In this document: piece after piece, positions 9,295-17,663 of the stretch
Position numbering within the stretch: the stretch's first letter is position 1
Layout of the letters: every line of letters begins with the position of its first letter
NCBI GenBank assembly: GCA_964347975.1
Contig: CAYGAY010000010.1
Location: 1 to 64,000 of the forward strand
Source: Bin87 sp964347975
GTDB taxonomy: Bacteria; Chloroflexota; Dehalococcoidia; Lucifugimonadales; UBA3495
DNA length: 64,000 nucleotides
Reading direction: 5' to 3'
Notes under the pieces: generated by a model
What the model was told of the DNA's origin: nothing
Database searches by the model: none
Seen by the model: the letters and a program-made list of their open reading frames with translations, nothing else
Program-made: the position numbers and the translations under genes

Positions 9295-10614
9295 CTATGG
9301 AACCAGTGGGTGGCCGATCAACCCCCAATAGGGAATTATCGCCAGCAGCAGCACGGCGATGACCAGTACCGTCATGGTGATGCCGAAGCGGAAGATCTCC
9401 GGGTTGCCGATGTTGGCCCGTTGGTACACGAAAACCGCCGAGGTTCCGCCCGCGCCGTAGTAGACCGCGGAATCGCCTACCACCACGGCGGCCATGCCGC
9501 ATACCAGCGGGTCCAGGCCCAATGACTCGGCGGCGGCCATGGTGACCGGTATCACCAGGGCCAGGTAGCCGGCGATGTTGGGCAACAGCATTCGCAGCAC
9601 GGCGAAGCAGACGCACAAGGCCAACAGCACCAGCAACGGCGATGAGGCGAACCCGGATACCCCGCCCACCAGCGTTTCCGAGAACCATGCCGCCGCCCCG
9701 GTGGTGACCATGGCATGGGACAATGACAGGGACGTGGCGATGACGAAGAAGTTGGACCAGCCCAGGTTGCGCTCAAAATCCCGCCACGTCAGTATGCCTA
9801 CTCTGGGCAGCAGGATAAGGCACATTGCGATCAGCGCCGGCACCGCCGGATGCAGCCCGTGGGCGAAGTCGGTGAACCACAGCAGGGCGGTCAGCATCAC
9901 GATGGCGCCGGCGCGCCACTCCACGGCGCTCATGGGCTCCAGGGATATAGGGGCTGCGCCGGCGTCTGCGATGCGGAAACCGGCACGGTAGAACAGGAAC
10001 AGGGCGATGCCTCCGACGACCAGGTTGGCGTAAAAGGGCACGCTCATCAGCACGAACCACCGGCCCCACGAGAAATCTCCCAGCAGGCCCGATGCCACCA
10101 CGGGAGTTATGCCGCCGGCCAGCAGCGCGGTGGACCCGAGGCGATTGAGGCTGCCCATGGCCATCATGGTTGCCTTGTAGAACGGGTGCCCCTGGGGTAT
10201 GTTCCACTGCGCCAGCACTTGCTCGTACACGTGGACCATTATCGCGCCCCGCGTGCTGGCGGAGGGCAGGGCGAAGGTGAGGGCAGCAAAGGAAAACAGC
10301 ATCTGGACGTAGAGCAGGCGGGGGCTGCCGGCCGCCCCGCGCATCAGAAAGGTGGCCAGGCGCTCGGCCAGACCGGAGCTATGCACCGCCAGTCCCAGGG
10401 TCAGGATGCCGATGAGGAAATAGGCCACGGGCTGGGAGAACCCGTAAACCGCCGCGCCGGCGTCGGGCACGGCTCCCACCAGGACCAGCAGCGCCACGCC
10501 GCCGACGCCGGTCACCGCGACGGGTATAACCTCGGTGGCCCACAATGCCACCGCAAACACCATGACCGCCAGGGCCCGCTGACCCGTCTCGGTCAACCCC
10601 TCGGGCGTGGGCAT
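9295..10614 (-). CDS. SLC13/DASS-type anion:sodium symporter
   Basis: A polytopic membrane protein of about 439 residues in the divalent anion:Na+ symporter family, whose members carry dicarboxylates, sulfate or related anions. Hydrophobic segments run throughout; ATEVIPVAVTGVGGVALLVL near the N terminus and the SxSTRGAI-like region are family features. The ATG used here cuts into a hydrophobic stretch (LLAAGALFLGILLM) that continues upstream in the same frame. The true start may therefore be a non-ATG codon further upstream, towards 10700. The substrate cannot be read from the sequence. The rel gene ends about 100 bases upstream on the same strand. Confidence 0.8.
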   Translation of the reverse strand: MPTPEGLTETGQRALAVMVFAVALWATEVIPVAVTGVGGVALLVLVGAVPDAGAAVYGFSQPVAYFLIGILTLGLAVHSSGLAERLATFLMRGAAGSPRLLYVQMLFSFAALTFALPSASTRGAIMVHVYEQVLAQWNIPQGHPFYKATMMAMGSLNRLGSTALLAGGITPVVASGLLGDFSWGRWFVLMSVPFYANLVVGGIALFLFYRAGFRIADAGAAPISLEPMSAVEWRAGAIVMLTALLWFTDFAHGLHPAVPALIAMCLILLPRVGILTWRDFERNLGWSNFFVIATSLSLSHAMVTTGAAAWFSETLVGGVSGFASSPLLVLLALCVCFAVLRMLLPNIAGYLALVIPVTMAAAESLGLDPLVCGMAAVVVGDSAVYYGAGGTSAVFVYQRANIGNPEIFRFGITMTVLVIAVLLLAIIPYWGLIGHPLVP

Positions 10615-10715
10615 CAGGAGAATGCCCAGAAACAGCGCGCCGGCCGCCAGAAGCTTGGCGGCCGTGGGGCCTTGGACGGCGCGAGAGATGGCGGATGTTC
10701 CGGAAAACAGTTCCG

Positions 10716-12941
10716 CTACCGTTCGGTTTGGCGCAGCGGGCTGCTGGTAACCCGGTTGACGGATGTGACGCCGCGTATCCCCTCGATGCGGGAAAACACC
10801 CGGTTCAGCTCTTCCAGGTCCTTGACATGGATGGTGAGTTCCATGCTCACCGTGGCGTCATCGTTTTCTCGCGTCACCACCCAGGCGATATTGATCTTGT
10901 CGTCCGATACCCTGGTGCTCACGTCGCGCAGCAGGCCCACTCGGTCCATGGCTTCGATGCGAACGCGCACGGGATACAATTCCTGCTTCTGCCCCCAGGA
11001 CACGGGCACCAGGCGTTCCTTTTCGTCCTCGTTCAGCACGTTGATGCAGCCGACCTTGTGGACGCTGACGCCCCGGGAGCGGGTGACGAAGCCGATGATG
11101 TGGTCGCCCTGGATCGGGTTGCAGCACCGGGCGATGCTGGTGAGCAGGTCGCCCACGCCCAGGACCGAAATGCCGGAGGAGGGGCTGGACAGGGACCGGC
11201 TTCCCGTGAGCTTGGGCATCCACTCCGCTTCTTCGATATCTTCCCGGCGATGCTGAGTCAGCCGGGCACTCAGGGCGGAGTCGCTCAACTCGCCGGAGCC
11301 AATGGCGGCGAGGAGGTCTTCCATGGCGTCGTAGCGGCAGGCTTCCAGCACCTCCCGGTCGGGCATCTTGACGCCCATGCGGTGCATTTCGCGGCGCAGC
11401 AGGTCGCGGCCCCGGCCAATGTTGGCGCTGCGGGCCTGGCGGTTGAACCAGGAGCGGATCTTCTGACGGGCGCTGTTGGTGGCGACGTAGCCGCGCGCCG
11501 GGTTGAGCCAGTCGGGCGACGGCCCCCGGCCGGTCTTGCCGGCGACGATTTCCACGGTATCGCTGTTCTCCAGCGGGGTGTCCAGCGACACCAGCCGGCC
11601 GTTCACCTTGGCGCCGGAGATGCGGTGGCCCAGGTCGGTGTGAATCTTGTAGGCGAAGTCGATGGGCGTGGACCCGGCGGCCAGCTCCACGATATCGCCC
11701 TTGGGGGTATAGACGAATACCTGGTCGTGGAAGAGGTCTTCCCGCACCCGGTCCAGGAACTCGTCCGTATCCGGCGTTTCCCGTTGCAGTTCCAGCAGTC
11801 GCCGCAGACCCGTCATGCGCTGCTCGAAGCTGGCGCTACTTCCATTAGACCCCGCGCGCTCCTTGTAGCGCCAATGGGCGGCTACGCCGTACTCGGCAAC
11901 CTGGTGCATGTCATGGGTCTTGATCTGCACTTCCAGGGGATGACCGCCGTCACAGATCACGGTGGTGTGCAGGGCTTGGTACATGTTCTGCTTGGGTGTG
12001 GCGATGTAATCGTCGAACTGACCGGGCATCGGGCTCCATATCTGATGAGTGACGCCCAGAGCGGAGTAGCAGTCGGCGATCTCGTCAACAATGACCCGGA
12101 GGGCATACAGGTCATAGATATCGCTGAGTTCCTTGCCTTCGGCGGCGTATTTGTCCATCTTGCGATGAATGGAGTAAATGCCCTTGGGTCGCCCGTTCAC
12201 GTCGGCGCGCAGCCCGTGCTCAGCCAGCTGGTGGCGCAGGCTCTCCGCAACATCGGCCACGTAGGCTTCGCGCTGGGAGCGGCGGGCGGCCAGCATACGG
12301 GAGATTTCCCGGTACTTGGCCTCGTTGAGGTGGCGGAAGGCCAGGTCGTCCAGCTGCCACTTCAGTTCCCAGATGCCCAGGCGATGGGCCAGCGGGGAGT
12401 ACACGTCCAGGGTTTCCTGGGCGATGCGCTGGCGCTTGTGTTCGGGCAGGGGGTCCAGCGTTCGCATATTGTGGAGACGGTCGGCCAGCTTGATGAGCAC
12501 CACCCGGATGTCCTCGGCCATGGCGACCAGCATCTTGCGCAGGCTTTCGGCGTAAAGGTTTTCCAGGGACGCGCCGCCGTTGGCTTCGGAATCCGGGGGC
12601 CGGTAATCGACGCGGGTGAGCTTGGTAACGCCGTCCACCAGTCGGGCCACGTCCCTGCCGAATCTGCTCTCCAGGTTCGCCATGGCAACGCCGCAGTCTT
12701 CCATCACGTCGTGGAGGAGCGCCGCTATTATCGTGTCCGGGTCTAGGTAGAGGTCGGCCAGGATGGTTGCGGCGGCCAGGGGATGCACGATGTAGGGGTC
12801 GCCGGAGAGACGCAGCTGCCCGTGGTGGCACCGTTCCGCGAAATCATAAGCGGAACTGATGCGGTCAAGTTGGGCCGCGTCGTCCACGTATTCGGACACG
12901 CGGGCGATGAGATCGGTGGACTCGCTGGCAACCGCGACCAT
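10716..12941 (-). CDS. rel: Bifunctional (p)ppGpp synthetase/hydrolase, RelA/SpoT family
   Basis: A 741-residue long RSH protein that makes and degrades the alarmone (p)ppGpp in the stringent response. The HD hydrolase domain has the metal-binding HDVMED at residues 77-82 and a His in YIVHP. The synthetase domain has YDLYALRVIV and DDYIATPKQNMYQALHT. A TGS domain follows (QVFVYTPKGDIVEL), and a C-terminal ACT domain ends the protein. Because the HD motif is intact, hydrolase activity should be present, as in single-copy Rel proteins. The ATG at 12941 has AGGAGG about 7 bases upstream. Confidence 0.95.
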   Translation of the reverse strand: MVAVASESTDLIARVSEYVDDAAQLDRISSAYDFAERCHHGQLRLSGDPYIVHPLAAATILADLYLDPDTIIAALLHDVMEDCGVAMANLESRFGRDVARLVDGVTKLTRVDYRPPDSEANGGASLENLYAESLRKMLVAMAEDIRVVLIKLADRLHNMRTLDPLPEHKRQRIAQETLDVYSPLAHRLGIWELKWQLDDLAFRHLNEAKYREISRMLAARRSQREAYVADVAESLRHQLAEHGLRADVNGRPKGIYSIHRKMDKYAAEGKELSDIYDLYALRVIVDEIADCYSALGVTHQIWSPMPGQFDDYIATPKQNMYQALHTTVICDGGHPLEVQIKTHDMHQVAEYGVAAHWRYKERAGSNGSSASFEQRMTGLRRLLELQRETPDTDEFLDRVREDLFHDQVFVYTPKGDIVELAAGSTPIDFAYKIHTDLGHRISGAKVNGRLVSLDTPLENSDTVEIVAGKTGRGPSPDWLNPARGYVATNSARQKIRSWFNRQARSANIGRGRDLLRREMHRMGVKMPDREVLEACRYDAMEDLLAAIGSGELSDSALSARLTQHRREDIEEAEWMPKLTGSRSLSSPSSGISVLGVGDLLTSIARCCNPIQGDHIIGFVTRSRGVSVHKVGCINVLNEDEKERLVPVSWGQKQELYPVRVRIEAMDRVGLLRDVSTRVSDDKINIAWVVTRENDDATVSMELTIHVKDLEELNRVFSRIEGIRGVTSVNRVTSSPLRQTER

Positions 12942-13092
12942 AAGCGCCCTCCTGATCTGGCGAGATGCGGGCGCGGCGGCCCCCCACCTCAGCGCGACAT
13001 TGCGCTACAGCCTGTCCGGAAATGATACCCAGACCCGCCGGGTATGTCCAGCGCGACGCCGACGACAGGGCGGTGATTCTCCGGGTGACGGT

Positions 13093-14043
13093 TTACTGGA
13101 ACATCTCGCCCACGGAGCGGCCCTCGTGGATGCGGCGGATGGCCTCGCCCAGGAGGGGGGCGACGGACAGGACGGTGAGGTTGCCGACGCGCTGATCGGA
13201 CATGAGGGGCACCGAATCGGTTACCACCACCTCCTCGAAGGGGCTTTCCTTGAGCAGCCGGGGCGCGGCGGGAGCGAACACCGGGTGGGTGGCGCAGCAG
13301 AACACCTCGGTCACGCCGGCGTCGAGGAGGGCGTTGGCGGCGTTGACGATGGTGCCGCCGGTGAGGATCTCATCGTCGAAAGTGAGGGCGCGTTTGCCGC
13401 GGACGTCGCCGATGACGTTGAGGGTCTCGGAGCGGTCGTCATTGGCGGTCCGTCGCTTTTCGATGACGGCCACCGGGACGCCGAGGCGCTCCGCCATGTC
13501 CCGGGCCCGCTTGCTGATGCCGAAGTCAACGGCCACCAGCACCAGGTCCTCCAGACCCTTCTCGGCGAAGTAGTTGGACAGGATCGGCTCGGCGGTGAGC
13601 TCGTCCACCGGAATGTTGAAGAATCCCTGGATCTGTCCGGCGTGGAGGTCAAGGGTCAGCAGCCGGTCGGCCCCGGCGGTGGTGAGCAGATCGGCGACCA
13701 GCCGCGCGGTGATGGGAACTCGGGGCTGGTCCTTCTTGTCGGTTCGCCCGTATCCGTAGTAGGAGACTACGGCGGTGATCCGGCCGGCCGAGGCCCGCTT
13801 GCAGGCGTCGATCATGATCAGCAGTTCCATCAGGTTGTCGTTGGTGGGCGCAACCGTGGGCTGAACGATGAAAACGTCGCGCTCGCGGATGTTTTCGTGG
13901 ATGCGGACGAAGGTGTTGTCGTTGGCGAACTTGAACGCCTCGCTCGCGCCCATAGGAATGCCCAGGTAGTTGCACACGTCCTGGGCTAGTCGGGGGTGGG
14001 CGTTGCCGGAAAATACCTTCAGTTCGTCAAGCATGGCGGGCAT
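13093..14043 (-). CDS. prs: Ribose-phosphate pyrophosphokinase
   Basis: PRPP synthetase (ribose-5-phosphate + ATP to PRPP + AMP), the entry to nucleotide, histidine and tryptophan synthesis. At 316 residues it has family length. Visible motifs are the flexible loop YYGYGRTDKKDQPR, DLHAGQIQGFF, and the PRPP loop FDDEILTGGTI, which departs from the usual DDMIDTGGT. I start it at 14043 (MPAMLDELK), because AAAGGTG lies about 5 bases upstream. A longer in-frame extension to 14100 has no ribosome site. The motif departures leave open a divergent PRPP synthetase paralog, but no other copy is visible here. Confidence 0.92.
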   Translation of the reverse strand: MPAMLDELKVFSGNAHPRLAQDVCNYLGIPMGASEAFKFANDNTFVRIHENIRERDVFIVQPTVAPTNDNLMELLIMIDACKRASAGRITAVVSYYGYGRTDKKDQPRVPITARLVADLLTTAGADRLLTLDLHAGQIQGFFNIPVDELTAEPILSNYFAEKGLEDLVLVAVDFGISKRARDMAERLGVPVAVIEKRRTANDDRSETLNVIGDVRGKRALTFDDEILTGGTIVNAANALLDAGVTEVFCCATHPVFAPAAPRLLKESPFEEVVVTDSVPLMSDQRVGNLTVLSVAPLLGEAIRRIHEGRSVGEMFQ

Positions 14044-14166
14044 AAAACACCTTTGGGATGGCAGCATTGCAGGCAGCACGGCCGGCCTGGAGGCCGGCAA
14101 ATGCAGCGGGGCAGTCGGCTACGTAATGGTAATTGGGCAGCTGATAGTAGTCAACGGGCCAGCGCG

Positions 14167-14361
14167 CTCACGCGCACTCACTTTGATAATCTGTCATTGC
14201 GAGAACGCCGTCAGGCGTTCGTGGCAATCTCGTTCCAGTACTCAACGACCGCGCCCCAACCGTACCTGCTGCGCTAACGAGATTGCCACCCCCGTATCAA
14301 AGCTGGCCCCGTGCCTGACACGGGGTACGGGGTCGCAATGACAAAGTGGGTACGCGTGGGG
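14167..14361. repeat. MITE-like palindromic element, copy 2
   Basis: Terminal inverted repeats ctcacgcgcactcacttt (left) and the complementary aaagtgggtacgcgtgggg (right) enclose gtcattgcgag...gcaatctcg and gagattgcca...gcaatgac arms. An extra internal palindrome (gtatcaaagctggccccgtgcctgacacggggtac-like, 14295-14330) makes this copy longer than copies 1 and 3. It fills most of the prs-lepB spacer. Confidence 0.7.
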
Positions 14362-14417
14362 CCGGCGCGCCGGCCCGGTCTTTGCTAAAATGATTTTGGG
14401 ATTCGGGAAGAACCACG

Positions 14418-15143
14418 ATGAACCAGACCAACTGGATCAGGGAACTGTTTGAGGCCGCCCTGATTGGCATCTTCGTTTTCATCGCCATCCAGGTGGCGGT
14501 GGCGAACTTTCGCGTGGAAGGCTCCAGTATGCGGCCCACCCTGTTGCCGGGCCATTACCTGATGGTCAACAAGTTGGTGTACTCCCAGGTGGATACCGAG
14601 CGGCTGGGCGACGTCATCCCCTTCTGGGAACCCGGCGAGACGCGGCTGTTTCACGCCATTCTGGATAGCGAGAGGCTGGGCAAGATCATCCCCTTCTGGC
14701 AGCCCGAAAAGCCTGGCATGGTCCACGTCGCGCTGAATACCGTCTGGCTACGCAAAATCATCCCCTTCTGGCAACTGGAAGGGGCGCGTCTGATCCACGC
14801 CATCCGACCGCCTCAAAGGGGCGACTTAATTGTTTTTGACTACCCCCTGGAACCGGACCGCCAGTTCGTGAAGCGCATCATCGGCGAACCCGGCGACCTG
14901 GTGGCAATCGCCGGCGGACAGGTCAGCGTCAACAACCGGATCCTGGACGAGCCGTACCTGGAGCGCCTCGGAAATACCCGTATGCACGCTGTGCGACTGG
15001 CCGGCGACGAGTATTTCGTCCTGGGAGACAACCGCGACGGCAGTCGGGATTCCCGCCACTGGGGGCCGCTGCCGGAGGATCACATCATCGGCAGGGTGTG
15101 GGCCATCTACTGGCCCCGGTCGGCGTGGGGGTTTCCGAAGTAG
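14418..15143 (+). CDS. lepB: Signal peptidase I with internal tandem repeat
   Basis: A type I signal peptidase (S26), which removes signal peptides from exported proteins at the membrane. An N-terminal membrane helix (residues 10-30) precedes the catalytic Ser37 in EGSSMRPTL. The catalytic Lys152 is in FVKRIIGEPGD, and the late box GDNRDGSRDSRHWG is intact. Between Ser and Lys, residues 65-129 hold two full and one partial 24-residue repeats, each beginning K/D-I/V-IPFW. Ordinary short enzymes have the Ser and Lys about 40-50 residues apart; here they are 115 apart. All active-site residues are present, so the enzyme should work. Total length is 241 residues. Confidence 0.92.
   Translation: MNQTNWIRELFEAALIGIFVFIAIQVAVANFRVEGSSMRPTLLPGHYLMVNKLVYSQVDTERLGDVIPFWEPGETRLFHAILDSERLGKIIPFWQPEKPGMVHVALNTVWLRKIIPFWQLEGARLIHAIRPPQRGDLIVFDYPLEPDRQFVKRIIGEPGDLVAIAGGQVSVNNRILDEPYLERLGNTRMHAVRLAGDEYFVLGDNRDGSRDSRHWGPLPEDHIIGRVWAIYWPRSAWGFPK
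14610..14804 (+). repeat. In-frame 72-bp tandem repeat inside lepB
   Basis: The units encode residues 65-88, 89-112 and 113-129 of the signal peptidase. Each starts with a copy of (K/D)(I/V)IPFW(E/Q), and the heads of units 2 and 3 are identical (KIIPFWQ). At DNA level the heads share atcatccccttctggca-like sequence. The rest of each unit has diverged, so the duplication is not recent. Confidence 0.8.
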
Positions 15144-15154
15144 GGAGTTTTCTT

Positions 15155-15481
15155 TTATTCGGCTTCGATGACCGGGCCGACAAGTACGTCATCGCCCTCG
15201 ACCCGGATGGCGAACTTACGCAGGGCCTCGGTGGCCGGGGGGGTGACCGGACTACCGCTGACCACGTCGAAAACGGCCCCGTGGAGCGGACAGACCAATT
15301 CGCCTTCCTCCAGGTCTCCCTCGGACAGATTGGCGTAGGCGTGGGTGCAGATGTCGTCGCACGCGTGCAGGTCCCCGCCCAGGTTGACCAGCAGGATTTC
15401 CTCCGCGCCAACCCGCACGGACATCATGTCCCCCGGCGGAATGTCGCTGACAGAGGCTACTTTGACAAATTCGTCGGCCAT
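15155..15481 (-). CDS. Rieske [2Fe-2S] ferredoxin, dioxygenase ferredoxin type
   Basis: A 108-residue soluble Rieske protein. The cluster ligands are in CTHAYANL and CPLHGAVFDV, the C-x-H...C-x2-H spacing of ferredoxin components of Rieske non-heme iron oxygenases. These components carry electrons from a reductase to the oxygenase. The start at 15481 has GGAGT a few bases upstream. It stands alone, convergent with lepB. A candidate partner oxygenase is encoded at 27732-29036, but the distance makes the pairing speculative. The alternative is a NirD-like protein. Confidence 0.88.
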   Translation of the reverse strand: MADEFVKVASVSDIPPGDMMSVRVGAEEILLVNLGGDLHACDDICTHAYANLSEGDLEEGELVCPLHGAVFDVVSGSPVTPPATEALRKFAIRVEGDDVLVGPVIEAE

Positions 15482-16247
15482 TAGGGTACTCCTTGATTGC
15501 TCAGCCCGATAACTGCGGCGGTTGATGCAACGACGGCTGCGGCCACCCTCGCTGCCCTTATTCGGTCAATCATTATATGACAAATGCCGGATTTCGGGGC
15601 GAGCCATTTGCGGCAAGGGCAGGACCGCACCCCAAAGGGACGAGCGATTTGCCCTCACGCGTACCCACTTGGTCATTGCGAGGAGCGAAGCCCGATCTTT
15701 GACAAATCGGGCAATCCCCTTGGGAGAGCGATGTTTGCTCCGGCGACGAGATTGCCACGCTTCGCTCGCAATGCCAGGACACGCAAGGTTGGTACGCGTG
15801 AGGCGATTGGTATTCTCAACGTCGGTAGATATGGAATTTTTCTTCTTGTCGCCTCGCCAGCAGACCAGGGCCGGGGAGTACATCAGCATCGCCACGCTCC
15901 TGGTGTGCCCTTTGGTACGCCGCATCAGCCGGTTCAACTTCCCCCGCCACACCGAATGCCGCCCTTCGTTGCGTTGACGCGCCCCTCGAACTCCGCCACA
16001 CGATGTTCGAGCAGCAGCGCCCGCCGGCGCGGTGCGCTCATGCTACCCTCCGGGTTTCGGCCGCTCCGCCGATTTTGTGCGCCTGTAGGGTAGCATCGGC
16101 TTGTCTGCCTAAAAACTGGCGCACACCCTGGTATCGGGGCAGCGTTGCAATTCAGGTGGTACGGAACGCTACCCACTGACGGCAGCCTCTTGCGCGCCGC
16201 TCATTGGTTTCGTATATTTGTTCGTAATTGCAAAAGGAGGATGCACA
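15482..16247. other. Long intergenic region with repeat and an unresolved broken frame
   Basis: The region holds the MITE-like element at 15653-15803. On the minus strand about 16040-15820 there is a possible small gene in two frames: MSAPRRRALLLEHRVAEFEG, then after a one-base shift near 15950 GKLNRLMRRTKG...YSPALVCWRGDKKK. I do not recognise it and it may be noise. The 200 bases before 16247 show nothing except the ribosome site of the next gene. Confidence 0.4.
15653..15803. repeat. MITE-like palindromic element, copy 3
   Basis: This 151-base copy has the best-preserved ends: cctcacgcgtacccactt at the left, and the complementary pattern ggtacgcgtgagg at the right. The interior matches copy 1 closely (gaggagcgaagc, tttgacaaatcgggcaat, cgagattgccacgc), so copies 1 and 3 are the closest pair. 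Confidence 0.78.
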
Positions 16248-16487
16248 ATGTACGCTTACGCTGATGAACCGGGAAACGTGGAATACTTGGCCCCTGCTGA
16301 CGCGCCGCGCATGATTTCCCGTTGGGAAGAATTGGGCCGGCCGGCGATTGAGCTCGAACCGGGCGTGATCGTCAGCAACCTGGAACGCTGGCTTGGCAAC
16401 AATCTCCCGGCTTCCGGAATCCATCTGGGACGCATTCGGGAATACTTGTATATCGAGACCTTCGGCATATCCGCCAATGCCGCCTGA
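16248..16487 (+). CDS. Small hypothetical protein upstream of a methyltransferase
   Basis: A 79-residue protein I do not recognise. It has no Cys, no signal peptide and no membrane segment, and a mixed, natural-looking composition (PADAPRMISRWEELGRPAIE). The start at 16248 is set by aaaggagg about 9 bases upstream. The methyltransferase ATG follows 7 bases after its stop, so the two genes probably form an operon. Confidence 0.6.
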   Translation: MYAYADEPGNVEYLAPADAPRMISRWEELGRPAIELEPGVIVSNLERWLGNNLPASGIHLGRIREYLYIETFGISANAA

Positions 16488-16494
16488 ACCAGCA

Positions 16495-17241
16495 ATGACG
16501 CAACGCCTCTACAACGATCTATCGTACCTCTGGCCTGTTGTCAGTCCACCGGAGGAATATATCCCGGACGGTGTCCTGTTTCGCGATATCATCCGCAGCA
16601 GGTTGGCGCCATCCCGTGTTACCGGTGGCAGACGTCCGCGTTTGCTCGAATTGGGATGCGGCGGAGGTCACCTGCTCTCGCACTTGACGCCACACTTCGA
16701 CGCAGAAGCCGTGGACTTGTCGCCAACGATGCTCGATCTGTCCCGCGCCCGGAACGTAACGACTCCCCATCATCAGGGCGACATGCGTTCCATCCGGCTG
16801 GATCGCCGGTTCGACGTGGTGCTCATTTATGACGCGATAAACTATATGCTCAACGAAACGGACCTGCGCGCCGCCATAGGGACGGCCGCGGCCCACCTGG
16901 CTTCAGGCGGGTTGCTGTTGCTGGCTCCGGATCACCTGTCCGACAGTTTCTCCGGTCCCCGCGTCATCGATTGGAACCGGCACAGCCCCAATCAGGACGT
17001 GACTTTCATCGAGTACGTAGTGGACCCCGACCCCGCCGATACCACCATTGAATCGGTGTTCTTCTTTATCACCAACCGCGCGGGACGCATAGAGGTGCAG
17101 CAAGACCGACACACCTTCGGGCTATTTCCCAAAGCCACATGGATTGCCCTGTTGGAGGAGGCCGGCTTCACCGCCGAATACCAGGCGACCGAAGGCTACG
17201 AAGGCGATATTGGCGGCAACCTGTTCGTGGGAACCAGATAA
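16495..17241 (+). CDS. Class I SAM-dependent methyltransferase
   Basis: A 248-residue methyltransferase of the Methyltransf_25/11 type. The SAM-binding motif LLELGCGGGHLLSHL is near residue 45, with the acidic post-motif AVDLSPTMLDLSRAR after it. FDVVLIYDAINYM follows in the position of the motif that lines the active site. The substrate is unknown. I start it at the ATG 16495 just after the upstream small gene. Its stop abuts the left inverted repeat of the DUF559 element directly, so that element may have inserted right behind it. Confidence 0.85.
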   Translation: MTQRLYNDLSYLWPVVSPPEEYIPDGVLFRDIIRSRLAPSRVTGGRRPRLLELGCGGGHLLSHLTPHFDAEAVDLSPTMLDLSRARNVTTPHHQGDMRSIRLDRRFDVVLIYDAINYMLNETDLRAAIGTAAAHLASGGLLLLAPDHLSDSFSGPRVIDWNRHSPNQDVTFIEYVVDPDPADTTIESVFFFITNRAGRIEVQQDRHTFGLFPKATWIALLEEAGFTAEYQATEGYEGDIGGNLFVGTR

Positions 17242-17656
17242 TCCCCTCTCCCTTGATGGGAGAGGGCTAGGGTGAGGGTGATGGATACCAGAGCCAGAGC
17301 ACGACAACTGCGCCAACAATCGACTGATGCCGAACGTAAGTTGTGGTCAGTCCTGCGGAACCATCAACTGGCCGGCTACAAGTCCCGCCGGCAAGTTCCG
17401 ATTGGAAATTACATCGTTGATTTCGTGTGTTTTGAAAAGAAACTCGTCGTTGAAGTTGACGGTGGACAGCACCGGGCGCAGGCGAAATATGATGATAACC
17501 GTACCCAGTTTCTTCAGTCCGCCGGCTTCCGCGTAATGAGGTTTTGGAACAATGAGGTTCTGAGTGAAACGGATGGGGTGTTGCAGGCCATACTGATGAC
17601 ATTTGCCCAGGACATACCACCCTCACCCTAACCCTCTCCCATCAAGGGAGAGGGGA
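17242..17656. mobile_element. DUF559 gene bounded by 39-bp inverted repeats
   Basis: The segments 17242-17280 and 17618-17656 are inverted repeats of 39 bases with a single mismatch. Each also folds on itself (ccctctcccttgatgggagaggg). Together they bound a 415-base unit whose only gene is the DUF559 protein, and the right repeat overlaps its last codons. Related half-sites occur at 42693-42729. The layout resembles a small non-autonomous mobile or repeat-borne cassette. No flanking target duplication is obvious. Confidence 0.65.
17281..17631 (+). CDS. DUF559 protein, Vsr-like endonuclease fold
   Basis: A protein of about 116 residues in the DUF559 family, related to the very-short-patch repair endonuclease fold. 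Visible are the conserved LWSVLRNHQLAGYKSRRQ, the acidic FVCFEKKLVVEVDGGQH (the putative catalytic D-x-E-x-D/H core) and RVMRFWNNEV. I place the start at the ATG 17281; an in-frame GTG at 17272 lies inside the inverted repeat. The biochemical role of this family is not settled. The gene ends inside the right inverted repeat. Confidence 0.85.
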   Translation: MDTRARARQLRQQSTDAERKLWSVLRNHQLAGYKSRRQVPIGNYIVDFVCFEKKLVVEVDGGQHRAQAKYDDNRTQFLQSAGFRVMRFWNNEVLSETDGVLQAILMTFAQDIPPSP

Positions 17657-17663
17657 CTCTTCC

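Noticed and set aside
10695..12746. 683-codon plus-strand frame opposite rel
   Set aside because: No recognisable domain, and the minus strand encodes an intact RelA/SpoT protein.
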